In this document: positions 1 to 12,447 of the stretch, one piece after another
Layout: each line of letters starts with the position of its first letter
Numbering within the stretch: position 1 is the first letter of the stretch
NCBI GenBank assembly: GCA_025201805.1
Contig: MU619237.1
Span: 440,784-504,783 of the forward strand
Length of the DNA: 64,000 nucleotides
Source of the DNA: Parasitella parasitica
Lineage: Eukaryota > Mucoromycota > Mucoromycetes > Mucorales > Mucoraceae
Direction of reading: 5' to 3'
The notes under the pieces: model-generated
What the model saw: only the letters and a program-made list of their open reading frames with translations
The model's database searches: none
Told to the model about the DNA's origin: nothing
Position numbers and translations under genes: made by a program

Positions 1-1262
<1,262 letters not shown>

Positions 1263-1622
1263 GCGAGCTGTCATATATAGAAGCGTTAGGATAAAAAGAG
1301 AAAGAAATGCTTGTGGAATGGGTAATCATTCAGTCTCGGTTTTACGACAAAAACTATAGCACTTTTACCCTCATGTAATTAAGACCAAATGTGTCAGAGG
1401 TTCTTGAACGAAAATCACTCCATTTTCAAGAACGATTCAAAGGGTGTTAAACAATTATCAACTAATTAACGAGCAAAAATAGAAGATTAAGCATATATAT
1501 ACAATTTTATTGTTTTAAAGGAAAGAAGAGGGAGGTTCGGTATACACAAAATGAAGAAAATGTCTATAATATGGATGCTAAGTCTATACAATGTATGGTG
1601 AAAGAAGAAAGAAAAAAAAAGA
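1263..1622. other. Intergenic, nothing recognised
   Basis: AT-rich spacer between the kinase relic and the zinc finger gene. It probably contains the 3' untranslated region of the latter. I see no gene, repeat or RNA. Confidence 0.5.
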
Positions 1623-2369
1623 TCAAGGTAAAATTGAATGAAGAGAAGGGAGAGACTTGTTGCTAGAAGCATATTGGCCAATAACAATTGGAGGCAAAAT
1701 ACGAGCTTGAGGAGGGCGATCCAAGATGTCTAATAAACTTGCAGCAGAAGTGTCAACAGCGCCAGTATTCAAAGAAGCAACAGACCCAGCGAAGACGGGA
1801 CCAAATACATTGCATTCAAGAGGAGCCAATTTTTGCATGTTAGGAAACCCGTTTGACAAAATACGAGGAGAAATTTGAGGAGATGTTTCTGGAGTAAAGA
1901 GGAATTCTGCATCAGAATCCGAGTGATGTTGAATGTCATTGAAATTGGAGCTTGCAGTTGATAAAGTAGGAGAAGGAGGCATAGATATAGCAACTTTGGA
2001 ATTGGCTGCACTAGCAGCAGCAGTGGTAGTAGTAGCCCGAGTACGCTTAATTGTTTTGTTTTGTCTTCGCTCTCTTCTCTTGTTTGGTGATGTATGGATG
2101 CGTACATGGCGAGTTAATTCATCAGAACGAGAAAATCTCTTTTCACAACCGGGAAATGTGCATTTGTGAGGTTTTTCTCCAGTATGAGTTCTGATATGAC
2201 GAGTTTGATGTTCAAGACGATAAAAGGATTTAGGACACATGGGACATTTGTAAGGGCGAGGCGTATTTGCTTTGTCTACAGCTGCAATTGGACGTTTTCT
2301 GTTTTGTTGTTGAATTACGGGCATTGTATTTGATAAACACAAAAGACTGGAAGCTGCTTGAAATGCCAT
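1623..2369 (-). CDS. CreA/Mig1-like C2H2 zinc finger repressor
   Basis: Intronless, 248 residues, starting at the ATG of MAFQAASS; the frame extends further upstream, but that part lies across a TATA-like site and is unlikely to be translated. Two tandem C2H2 fingers occupy about residues 40-95: [20 protein letters not shown], then [20 protein letters not shown] and [12 protein letters not shown]. The linker and the RLEHQTR / RSDELTR recognition helices are those of the carbon catabolite repressors CreA, CRE1 and Mig1, which bind GC-rich promoter sites in the nucleus and repress alternative carbon-use genes. A basic stretch ([17 protein letters not shown]) follows the fingers and could serve as nuclear localisation signal. 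The rest is Ser/Ala/Pro-rich. The protein is shorter than Dikarya CreA. The family is clear; whether it is the main glucose repressor is inference. Confidence 0.85.
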   Translation of the reverse strand: MAFQAASSLLCLSNTMPVIQQQNRKRPIAAVDKANTPRPYKCPMCPKSFYRLEHQTRHIRTHTGEKPHKCTFPGCEKRFSRSDELTRHVRIHTSPNKRRERRQNKTIKRTRATTTTAAASAANSKVAISMPPSPTLSTASSNFNDIQHHSDSDAEFLFTPETSPQISPRILSNGFPNMQKLAPLECNVFGPVFAGSVASLNTGAVDTSAASLLDILDRPPQARILPPIVIGQYASSNKSLPSLHSILP

Positions 2370-2437
2370 GTTTTTACAAGAAATAAAAAGTTGATGAGAA
2401 ATCAAAAAAAGGGGAGACAAAGCAAAAAGTCGGATGT

Positions 2438-2445
2438 ATTTATAA
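2438..2445 (-). promoter_or_regulatory. TATA-like box of the CreA/Mig1-like gene
   Basis: TATAAATA on the minus strand about 70 nt before the chosen ATG, followed by a pyrimidine-rich leader. It supports the start at 2369 over any upstream start. Functional assignment is inference. Confidence 0.4.
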
Positions 2446-2521
2446 GGATTTGGGGAACACAAGAATTGCCTGATTCAGGGATATGAAAAACCGGCCATTT
2501 GATCTTGAAGATTAGAGAATC

Positions 2522-2533
2522 GGGGGGGGGGGG
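2522..2533. repeat. Poly-G run in the CreA/RRP43 intergenic region
   Basis: Twelve consecutive G on the plus strand, about 150 nt upstream of the zinc finger gene start. It is a homopolymer in an AT-rich spacer. It is the kind of GC-rich sequence Mig1-type fingers prefer, but this could be coincidence. Confidence 0.7.
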
Positions 2534-3010
2534 TCTGGTTTTACCTTTTCATAACATTACGATTTTTATGAGACAAAATAAGATAGGGTTGATTTCCTAT
2601 TATATTTGAGCATTCAGAATTTTTACTGTGCAGTTCTCACGTACAACGTACAGTTTTCCTCGACTAAATTATAAAAAGTATTCCATCCATTAAATCATTA
2701 AATATTTGTGTGTGCATGCAATGTGTATGTGGGGTAATGAGATTGTTTGCATCTTTTTCTGTATCGTCTTGTCAGGCAATATAGTAAAATCACCCCACCA
2801 TGTAGATGAAATGTGATACTGTGCTTACCCAGATCTCCTCTCCGCCCTTCTAACCACATTATTATCGCTCTCTCCAACAAAGCATAAGATGGTTTTACAA
2901 GAGGATCCCAAGCCACGTAGCCAGGATTAACAGCCACGATGTACTGGAAAAAATATGCATATCTAATAATCTTTCTTCCTTGTTTCTTCACTATCAAACG
3001 CGAACGTAAA

Positions 3011-3948
3011 ATGGTTGTTACAAAAAGTGACAACTTTGAAATATTCAGCAGAATCCAACCCCATGAATATTTAAAGCGTTTCCTTGATCAGAAAGTCAGG
3101 CCGGATGGAAGGGCATTGAGCGAATTTAGAAAGACCATGATCACCTCAGGTGCCATTTCAACAGCTAATGCAAGTGCAATGGTACGTTTAGGTGGTACTA
3201 CAGTTGTATGTGGCATCAAAGCTGAAGTGTGTGAACCTAGAATTGATCTTCCTGATCAAGGCTACTTGGGTAAGATAGATCAGTCCTACTAGCATGCATA
3301 AACATCTAACACCACATAGTTCCCAATGTCGAATTATCACCACTTTGTTCACCCAAATTCAACCTGGGAGCACCATCCGAAAAAGCACAATCTATATCCC
3401 AATTCATACACGAATTATTTGTGAAATCCCAAGTATTTCCGTTGGAAAGTTTGTGTATCGATTCAGGAAAAGCAGTGTGGGTATTATACGCTGATATTGT
3501 GTGTTTAAATTACGATGGAAATATACTGGACGCAAGTTTATTAGCATTGACCACGGCGCTAAAAGATTGTAAGCATATCATATGATTTGGTTATTATTTG
3601 TGCTAAACTTAACGAATAGTAAAGTTACCTAAGGCTCAGGTATCCCCATCCATGGTGGTTGAAGCTGACTCGAATGAATTCACAAGCATTGCACTCTTAC
3701 GATTCCCTGTTTCATCAACATTTTGCATCTTTAACAATCCAGATGTTATTTTATCCGATCCAAACGACACTGAAGAATCGCTAGCAAAAGAAACTGTAAC
3801 AATTGTCATGGATTTGGACCATCAGCTTTGCAAAATATACAAGAATGGTGGTATCACAATTACGACAGAAGGATTGAAGCAATGCATCGATAATGCAAAG
3901 CAAAGAACCAATCAAATTGGATCCTTGGTTGATGAAGCTGTCTTGTAA
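3011..3948 (+). CDS. RRP43: Exosome complex subunit RRP43 (EXOSC8-like)
   Basis: Three exons, 3011-3269, 3320-3568 and 3620-3948, give 278 residues with both junctions in frame. The protein has the RNase PH fold order of the eukaryotic exosome ring: N-terminal EYLKRFLDQKVRPDGRALSE, then GAISTANASAMVRLGGTTVV, VPNVELSPLCSP and WVLYADIVCLNYDGN, and a C-terminal GLKQCIDNAKQRT segment. Length and motif order fit RRP43 rather than RRP42 or RRP45. The protein belongs to the catalytically inactive six-membered ring that channels RNA to Rrp44/Rrp6 in nucleus and cytoplasm. The start is the second ATG of the frame, preceded by an A-rich context; the upstream ATG at 2939 would add a hydrophobic stretch absent from the family. 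It is transcribed divergently from the CreA/Mig1-like gene. Confidence 0.92.
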
Positions 3949-5399
3949 ATTAAAATAAAGTACACATATATAAATATATATATAAATAAATATATGTGTG
4001 TGGGGGATAGAGTATATATATGTACAAGAACGTAATATAATACACTGCAGCATTTTAATGTGGGGATTCGTCTTGAAGGCTGATGTGAATAATCGCAAGT
4101 GTGAGAGAATTACATATATAGACGTCAAACCGCGGTTTGACATATAAATCTAAACCAAACATTGTAACACGGTCTATGTCAAAAAGAAATTGCTCCAGCA
4201 GCTCCCCCCATTCTGTATTTCATTGTGAAATGATTAATAGTCTGATGGTAAATACATATAAAACCACTTTTTTCGTTGTTCCGCATCTACATATGATGTT
4301 GAGAAACATGGATCAAGTAGCTATCTATCGTAATCGGGGTGAAGGCTAGCTGATTGGACATGGCGTGTTTGTGAAATCAGGGTCTCTTGGCCCCGCAATA
4401 AAACCACCACCAAATGACGGCAAAAGGTTGGTAAAGTCCCAGCAAAGATCACACGAGTTTTATATGTCCCTCTCTCCGCCCAGATCCTCGTTTAATGATT
4501 TTAAAACATGGTCTGTTTCAACATGTATCATACTACGCTATCCCCCCACTTTTGTTTATTTGGTCATACAGTTTCCAAAAGTTATGATTTTCCCATTGAT
4601 TCCCATTTTATTTGTTTATTTTATCATTGAAAAAAAAAAATAGCTTGGGGCTCAAGCAGGGAAAAAATTTGTTGCACCCAAAGACTAAAACTTGGCTTTA
4701 AATTTAGCGCATTTCAAGTACGGAAGGTTTTACTTACGTTTTAGTTTTCTTCAGCTTTTGAGCATCAAGACGGCCAGGGAAAATCTTTATAACGATAAAG
4801 GCAATAGTCGAGATGGAGGTAAAAATGGATACGTATCTTACTGAGACGGTGACTAATTTCGGCATGTACCCTGACCCCAAATCACCTGAGATGCCAAGCA
4901 AAAAAAATTTCACGGTGATTTGCCGACAGAAATGTCAAGGTGGAGGAGGAATTTTTTAGAGTTCCTGACATGCGCAAACAAAATGATGTATTACAATCAT
5001 CGATTGCTTTTGAGATCGTTTGAGTAGCTAAAGTAGTTGCTCTTTACATTCATAGACATTTGAAAGTGGCAGACCTTGACAAATGAAAATGAATGTAAAA
5101 CCATGGGTACAGTTTATTTTTCAACTTGTGCCAATGTTCTGACAAAACTTGCCTGCACAAGAGCACTTGAATCGTCAGCAAACAGTTTCTTATGAAGGGT
5201 TTCCTTTGTGATCCCTAGAAATTGTTTTCTGAATATTGTCTTTATCTTTTAGAAGAGTTGCTACATAATCATGTATCACTCCCGCAATTCAAAAATCGGT
5301 CTAATATATACTATTGATGATACAATAAATGTTTATTGTTCCAGCAATATACCATGTTATGACTGAATAATGCGTGTTTATTGTATGTGTCACAAGCAT
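3949..5399. other. Intergenic, AT repeat and one weak minus-strand ORF
   Basis: Begins with an AT-rich palindromic microsatellite (about 3961-3998). A short minus-strand frame starting at the ATG at 4865 (MPKLVTVSVRYVSIFTSIST...) has a hydrophobic segment and is followed by a GTAAGT; it may be a tiny gene but has no recognisable family. Otherwise nothing is recognised up to the MFS transporter. Confidence 0.4.
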
Positions 5400-7356
5400 T
5401 TATGCATTCTCTTCTAATCTGATACGGCCTCCTCCACTCCATCGGGGAACAGCTTGACCTATTCCTCTAGCATGCTGAATCCACCTGTGCACATGAATTG
5501 CAGTTTTATATAACCAGCGCATCATGTCACTTATTCCACATCTAGTATTTGTTTCCAAATATATCTCCAGACTAGTTAGCGTCAAGGCAATCACAGTATA
5601 GAACATGGCATTACAGCCATATTGCTCGTAAATCACGCCGCCTACCAAGCTTCCAAGACCAGCGCCGATGCCAGCATACATGGCTGCTAAAACACCCTGA
5701 GATGTTGCCTGTAACGAAGGTGGAGCCAGTTCATCAGCCTGGACAACGCCAGCCCCCCACAGAGCAGAGAAGGCAACGCCGTTTAGTAAATGTAACCCGA
5801 GAGCAATGTTCGCACCTGTAGGACCTTTGGGTATAAGTGTGTATGCAAACACGCGGATAATGGTCAGTATGTGGCCCAAAATGATCAAGCTTTTGATGCC
5901 GAATAATCGGATGAGCTACCGTGCAAGGTGAGTGTGTGCGCTATCTGCCAAAGTGTCAATGGGGAGGGGACTTACGTCTTTGGAATAAAAGAAGAAGACA
6001 AGCTCTGTTGATGAGCCGATAAGGCCAGTTAGGCCTACTTGCGAGGAGCTAGCGCCTAAATCTTGCTTGAGGTAAATAAACAAAAAACTGACCACCATGT
6101 TCAAGGAAGCACCCATCAGCATCATGGTTAAAAAGAAGAGCGACACATCAGGCTTTTTAAGTAGCTGGATCAAAGTGGCAGGTTCGTCGACACTGGGTCT
6201 GACATTGCGTCTATGCGATGGCGGATTCGATAAATTTACAGCCTCTATTATGCTCGATTCCGTTGCAAACTGAATAAGACGTTGTATTTCATTTTGGCGT
6301 ATTTGTGAGGAGTCTAGATCGATGCCCACTTCGTCATAAGGATCCACTTGAAACTGCTTCATTTTGTGTCTGTTAATGTTGTTATTCACATTTGACGATG
6401 CTGATGTTGATGCTGATGCTGCTCTTGATGCCGATGCCGATGCCGATGATGGTGGTGATGTGTGGGCCGATGGCGTGTGCTTGGTATTACTCGTAATGGC
6501 TGCAGTTGCAAATGTACTGCTTGATTTTGTTCGTACAAGGTATGGTCTAGGCTGCTCACCTTCAATTCTTTCCGATTTAAACTGGGTATTTCCGCATACA
6601 AGTATAAAACATATAGAGGAGAATGCGTAGATGTAGAATATAGCATTCATGTCATTCATCCAGTCAGTGATGAATCCTACGAGAGACGACGCTACTCCAA
6701 AAGATATAGATCCAAACATCCGCTGTCTGCCATACTGATCCTTCTTTCTGCCCAGAATCTTGAGCACGCCTCCATCGACCAAGGGCAATACAGGGACGCC
6801 AAAGAAAGCAAAGCATACGGATGTTATAGTGACTAGTGTTATAGTAAGTTTGTTTCTATCATCTTCATCGACAACAGGCTGAACTACAACTGATATACCC
6901 ATCACACTTACTATAGCAATAGTAGCTAATGTATGAACAATGCACATGATAAAACTATGAGTTTTTGTTTTATCTGCGATCGCCGCCCATAATGGACAAG
7001 CAATTGCGGATATAAAAGGAGCTACACAACAAACACAGAGCATGAATAATCCCGGCGCAATTGAGCATTGCGTATCATAGTTTACCTATGGCTACCAGTA
7101 AACCAATTTGATCACCTTTAAGACCAAGCTGCGACGAGTAAAATAAGGCCAGATAAACAGGAGCAGAACCTTGACAAGCAAATAAGAATGTGTATAGTAG
7201 TTTGGGAGCAAGATAAGGCATGGCCCTATGTGTTTGTGTATGTGCGTTTGTGTATTGTTGTGGTAGGACGATACTGTATGATCTCGAATGTTTAAAAGAG
7301 TAGTTTGCCATCAACATCAAGGCAATTCCTTGTTCTGCATCACTTGATGTGACCAT
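5400..7356 (-). CDS. MFS transporter, MFSD6/MFS_1-like
   Basis: Exons 7356-7086, 7021-5976 and 5915-5400 give about 610 residues with both junctions in frame (GTAAAC...GTAG and GTAAGT...GTAG). The protein opens with APKLLYTFLFACQGSAPVYL and QIGLLVAIAPFISAIACPLW, the N-terminal helix pair and cytosolic loop of MFSD6-type transporters. A long hydrophilic, Ser/Ala-rich loop of about 150 residues sits between helices 6 and 7. The C-terminal half has GLTGLIGSSTELVFFFYSKD and LNGVAFSALWGAGVVQADEL. Substrate is unknown. A further 48-nt intron (GTATCG...CATAG, about 7269-7222) just before MPYLAPK could exist; it keeps the frame, so the N-terminus is uncertain. The start codon is only 42 nt from that of the divergent KH-like gene. 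Confidence 0.8.
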
Positions 7357-7398
7357 CTTGAGGACTACTTTTGATAATGACCCGCGGTGGTCGTCCGA

Positions 7399-7500
7399 AT
7401 GGAAGTGTTAAGGTCAGTGTCAAATTGTAAATTCCTACACATCATACCCACACCAGTTTGTTTTTCCCTATTTCATATGGCTAAAGGTATAAATAGACTT

Positions 7501-7538
<38 letters not shown>

Positions 7539-10393
7539 GAAGCAATAATAATAAATAAATAAAAAATAAAAAAAATAAAAAAAGAGTGTAGAATAACCCT
7601 TATTTCATGCAGCAAACCTTAGGATATACCCCCTTCCAATCATTACTGAAAAAACCTTCAATGGCTTTTCAGATGGTCTAAAGTGCGTATTTATCAGGCT
7701 CGATTCATAATGTGCCGTTCTCATTGTTTTCGATAGGAAGCTCGGTGAAAAGACGAGAACTTTAGTTACTTACAATTTTGATGAAAGGGTAATTTCTTCC
7801 GTTATCTTAAAAACACAGGAATCGCCCTTATTGATTTCAGTTTACCCAGTATTTCGATATCACAGCCAATGATCAGAAATGCTGCTTCGAAGCGTGAGTG
7901 GCAACAGTTTTAGTAGAGCCCTTTAATTGACACTGTTTTTTTTAGTGAGACCCTGATCATTCAAAACCTATTGCCTCGTCTTGTAAGTGTACACATACAT
8001 CTACATATGCCATTTAATAAATCCCATATGCGTTGAACAGAATCAAGAGATAGACTCGAATTTCATGCATGGGACATATGAAGATCTGCCAATGCTCAAT
8101 GCTCAAGCATCTGAAGAGCCAGTGCTCACACCTATACCTACACATTCGCCGCCACGAACCATTTTACCAGAAAAACCTCTTTTTATCAGGGATAATCAGC
8201 AGCGCTCGCACGAGGATGATTATGAGCAAGATACACCACCACCGAACATAGACCAAGCGCACGAAGATCACGAGTCTGAACCAGTAGTCATTGAAACATT
8301 TGTCATTTCATCAGAGATCAAAGACATCGATGATTTATTAATAGGGCCTGTGCAGCATAATATGCAGAACGCTGTATACTTGAGGCTGATCCCAAAGATG
8401 ACCGATACCATTTGCACTTTGAACAAACGCAGCATCAAGATCGAAGGCTCTCCAGACAACGTTAGAAACGCCTGCCAAAAGTTTGCTGTTATACAAAAGA
8501 CATTTGTAAGTTGCGCAGCTTGTTTGTCGCAAACTATGCTAACGGTCATTCGTAATGCCATGACAGATTGGAATGTCCCAGAAAATCCTGATACCATGTC
8601 TGCATTTCCACAACCCCAAATCATTTCGCCTCTACTTTTGCAATTTACCTCGTTATAGATATCATGCATTCGTCCAGCATCGCTATGAAACCCACGAATT
8701 GCCCGCGGATTATCATGTCATTTTGCCAGTATTTCTAGACAAAACCACGAACGAATACACCAATCCGCCAAAAGATTTAGTTATGGGCAACAACGAGCAG
8801 CAAATGGGCGACAATTACAACAATTCTTCTTTGGATAAAACGATGAAAATGGTGCAAGATGCCATGCAGCGAAATATCATCAATCAAGCACCTTCTCAGC
8901 CGCCATCTCGAACCTCGCCCGCAACTGATTCGCCTGACTCCCCTGATCGATTCCAACCTCCTCTGTGGGGGCTGGATAGAAACTTTACAACAGCTTACAA
9001 CACAGGGGAATTGGAATACCTTACTTCAAGACGTCTTGCAAGCGCTTTTAACCCACCTCCACCTCCATCTCTTTCTACAGCTTCAAAATCGCCCATGCTG
9101 GAGGGGTTTCCATTGCTTCAGCTGGGCCCAGGAGTCTCTACTACAGCACAGCCAGCTGATTATAAACCTTTGTTAAGCATCGATAGTGCGCCAAAGCCAA
9201 GAAGAGTGTTGAGAATTCTTCCCCAAAAGGCCGCTAGATACGGTAATCCGCCAGCTACACCGCTTGGTCAACTTGATAGGGTCAGAATATACAACTATAA
9301 CAATATAAAGGCAGCCCTTACAAAAGGATTAGAAAACGTGCGAGGATTCAAGGGAGAATTAAAGCTGTACGCAAAGTAAGCCACACAGACAAAAGCATAA
9401 TTCGACATGAGTACTCATAGCAATGTGTAGGATTGGAAAGGTATTGTGGAATGTCGGGTCTCCTAAAGTGAATACCAGGATTTGGGAGTTTGACCAAATC
9501 ATTGATATCGTTATGAGGGAATATAACACTACTCCCAAGTTCACCAACATGTAAGTCAGCACAAGCACACGGTATGGGGCAACTTGAGGACGCTGACGAC
9601 TTGTCATAGGACAACCAAAGATGAAAGGATAATCAACCTGTTTGCGTCTCCTGAAATTATCAGAGAGGCTAATTACGCCTCTAAAACTGCCATATATGAA
9701 TTTCACTGCTCGGCGAGGAACTCTCCCAGTCTTCCCTACAAGCCTATTGTTATCCATATGAACCAAGGCGTTATTGATGTGCGCAAAGTTGTCTTGAGCG
9801 AGCAGACTGTGGCAGAAGTAGACTGGGTGTCTTTGGACAGGCGATATGACTTCAAATTGGCCTTGAATGCAAAACAGCTAGCAAGATGTGATGTCAAGCC
9901 TTACACTACATTCATCAAATGGGTTTCCGTATGGTAAGGTTTATGGAGAGCGCAGGGATTCCTATACGCTGCATGAGCTAACCAACACCACAGTCCTATC
10001 ACTAGACAGATGTCATTTGAAAATGTCCCCAACTTTTTGCGAGTCGACTATGTCATATTCAAGCAAACAACCCGATATACATATATTTTTCCCTTTGTCA
10101 TCGACATTATTCGAGTTGAAAAAGTCCCCTTGGTTCATGTGGCCAACAGCCGCAAAATCAACGCATTCCCGGGCTCTGGAGATGTTTGGTACGATTTCGA
10201 AATCCACAATACATTACACCAAACACCTTTCAAATCGAACCTGGGTTTGGAGATTGGGTCTGAGGCCTCTTGGACTGTACAAGATATCTTGCAATCTAAT
10301 GATAACGCTAAAGATATAATCACAAACTACGTAAAGAACATGATTATTTTGATTGAGAGGATTGAAAATGCTTTGAAAAAAGTGCCTCAGTAG
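7399..10393 (+). CDS. KH-like RNA-binding protein, uncharacterised fungal family
   Basis: Ten exons are deduced: 7399-7412, 7623-7682, 7737-7788, 7841-7893, 7946-7982, 8041-8505, 8567-9375, 9431-9550, 9610-9933 and 9994-10393. They give 777 residues and every junction keeps the frame. The middle has a KH-like segment (KRSIKIEGSPDNVRNACQKF). After a proline-rich region (PPPPPSLSTASKSP) comes a block with FKGELKLYAKIGKVLW, the signature I associate with the fungal DUF7905/Sls1-like KH proteins, then a C-terminal beta-rich domain ending in ITNYVKNMIILIERIENALK. A role in RNA binding is inferred from the KH similarity; compartment is unknown. The first exon is only 14 nt and its intron (210 nt) is long for this window and holds a GA repeat, so the N-terminus is the weakest part. 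The gene converges on SMU1, 90 nt away. Confidence 0.65.
7507..7534. repeat. GA dinucleotide microsatellite
   Basis: An uninterrupted run of about 14 GA units followed by A-rich sequence, inside the proposed first intron or 5' leader of the KH-like gene. Confidence 0.8.
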
Positions 10394-10483
10394 TCATCTA
10401 GCCTTCTCGCCTCCTTTAAAAGTATCTGTAAATGCACATCTCGAATAAACCTGTTTTGCTTACAACAAGCCAGAGCTTTATTA

Positions 10484-12285
10484 TTATGGTGCTCTGAAGA
10501 AAAACACGTATCCGGCATCGTCATATGCCACGATAACGTTCGACAGTGGATGGCTCGCCATACCAACAACTTCATTATCGCATATTTTGATTTTGCCGAC
10601 TTGATCGCCAGTTGCCAATTGAAAAGCAAACATGTAAGCGTCCTCCGTAATGCCATACACAAAGTCTCCTTGTGGAGAGGTTGTCGCTGCAACAAAATCA
10701 GAGCCCTTGAGCTTGTTATGAGTGAGTGCTTTGATGATTTGGCCTCTTATCGACATGATAAACAGCGTATTTGTTTTGTTGCAAACCAAGAATTGGCCCT
10801 GACGTTTGGGAATAGGTACGATGTTTTGGACCGAGGCATTGCCTAGACCGCCCATAGGATTAAGTTGTCCCTTTTCAATCTTAGGTTGAGGGTTGACGGT
10901 GTAAAGGCATGCCGTTGTTTTTGCATCCCAAATCTATCAAACATAATGTTAAAACGCACAGCTTTCCTTGCATTTAACCCTCATTGGATTCCTGTTACCT
11001 TGACTGTCCCGTCACTGCTGGCACTCAGTACCCGTGTATTATCAGCGCAAAATATCGCAGCGTTAATGAACGATGTATGACCTCTAAACTCTTTCAGCAC
11101 CTTTCCTGATTTCAGACCGTGTATTCTAATTGTCTGATCATAACTTCCACTTAATACTTGAGTGCTGTCTTTGCTGAAGCTGATTGATGTAACGCCCTCA
11201 TTATGTGCTGCAGGAATTCTCTTTTGACACTGTCCAGATTTAACTTTCCAGATCGCAATTTTACCATCTAACGACCCTGAAGCCAGTAATTCATCGTTTT
11301 GGCTAAACTGGACACATAAAACTGACTTGTCCATTGCCATGAGACTATCTTTGGCTTGATATGTCAAATCCTTACGTAGTTTGCCTGTCAAATAATTCCA
11401 AATCTCGATGAATCCATCTACAGAGCCTGTTGCAAGGTATTGTCCATTCCGAGAAAAAGATGCACACTCAGCATGCGTTTTTTTGCCTGGAAATTTGATA
11501 GAAACATAGGGCTTTGTAGGGAAAACATCCGTTTCAGCTTTATGCACTTGCACAGTGCCTTTGAATAGGTCGTATGTGGAATCTGGCATGATGATGCCCT
11601 GATGCTGCTGCCACTTTATGCTTTGGCCTAGTAGCGTGAGGAGACGGCTACCGGGTGCCACCATTATCTCTTTTTCCAGCTCTGGTAGAGTGCTTAGTAT
11701 TCAAGAAATCCACAACGAGCAATTGTGTCATTTTACCTTTAGAGATAGCTAAGCGCCTTTCTTCGGTCGTATATTGCATGTTTGCAACAGGTGCCTGCTC
11801 CAGGTATTCTTCTATGGTTTGATACCTTTCTGGATACTCTTCAAATAATAAACGCATAACACTTGACTTGCGGGCAAGCATTTCTGCTGTGCTTAGTTCA
11901 TTAATTTCTATCATTTCTAGTGTGATCTACACCCGCTACTTTTGTTAGGGAAAAATCGCTCACGTCAAGTATACTGAATCACACTCACTTGTTCGTACAA
12001 GTTCAGCAATTTTTGATTAGAGATGCCCAATTGGCCAACTTGCTTCAGCACAGTATCCCATCTACCGTCGATGATATCTTGTAGAAACTTGGTTTTATTT
12101 TCTACAGCGTTTAATGTGATGTTGGATTCTTGCTCCAACGTTGAGCGAGATTTATTTAGGTTATTCTCTCGCAAGAATTGAATGATTAACTTGACAGTAC
12201 TAGTCGAGAAAATTTACTTTAGTCTACGCATTTTTAACTGTGCATTTTCCATGGATTTTTACTCTTGTTTATCAATAGATGTCAT
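10484..12285 (-). CDS. SMU1: SMU1, LisH/CTLH-WD40 splicing factor
   Basis: Exons 12285-12263, 12199-11989, 11926-11737, 11681-10999 and 10933-10484 encode 518 residues, close to the 513 of human SMU1, with all junctions in frame. The N-terminus has the LisH-like [20 protein letters not shown] followed by the CTLH region ([20 protein letters not shown]). SMU1 hallmarks follow: [18 protein letters not shown], then WD40 repeats such as [60 protein letters not shown] and [15 protein letters not shown]1 works with RED in spliceosome activation in the nucleus. The very short first exon (23 nt) was placed because it joins in frame through a GTAAAA...CTAG intron. The gene is divergent from ORC2, with 162 nt between start codons. 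Confidence 0.93.
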
Positions 12286-12447
12286 ACTGGGGATTAGTTC
12301 AAAGAGTATCCTCATTTCTTTTGCCAAACCAACTGCCTTGAGGGCATCGCCGTGACGACATTTCCTTGGTCGAATCCTATGCAAACTTGAAATTTTCCTT
12401 CTGCTCTCCCTGTTTCCATTTGCAATTTAAACACATTACAGAAAAAG

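Noticed and set aside
4137-4643. Two plus-strand frames after RRP43
   Set aside because: Low-complexity composition, no motif, and one ends in poly-A coding for KKK.
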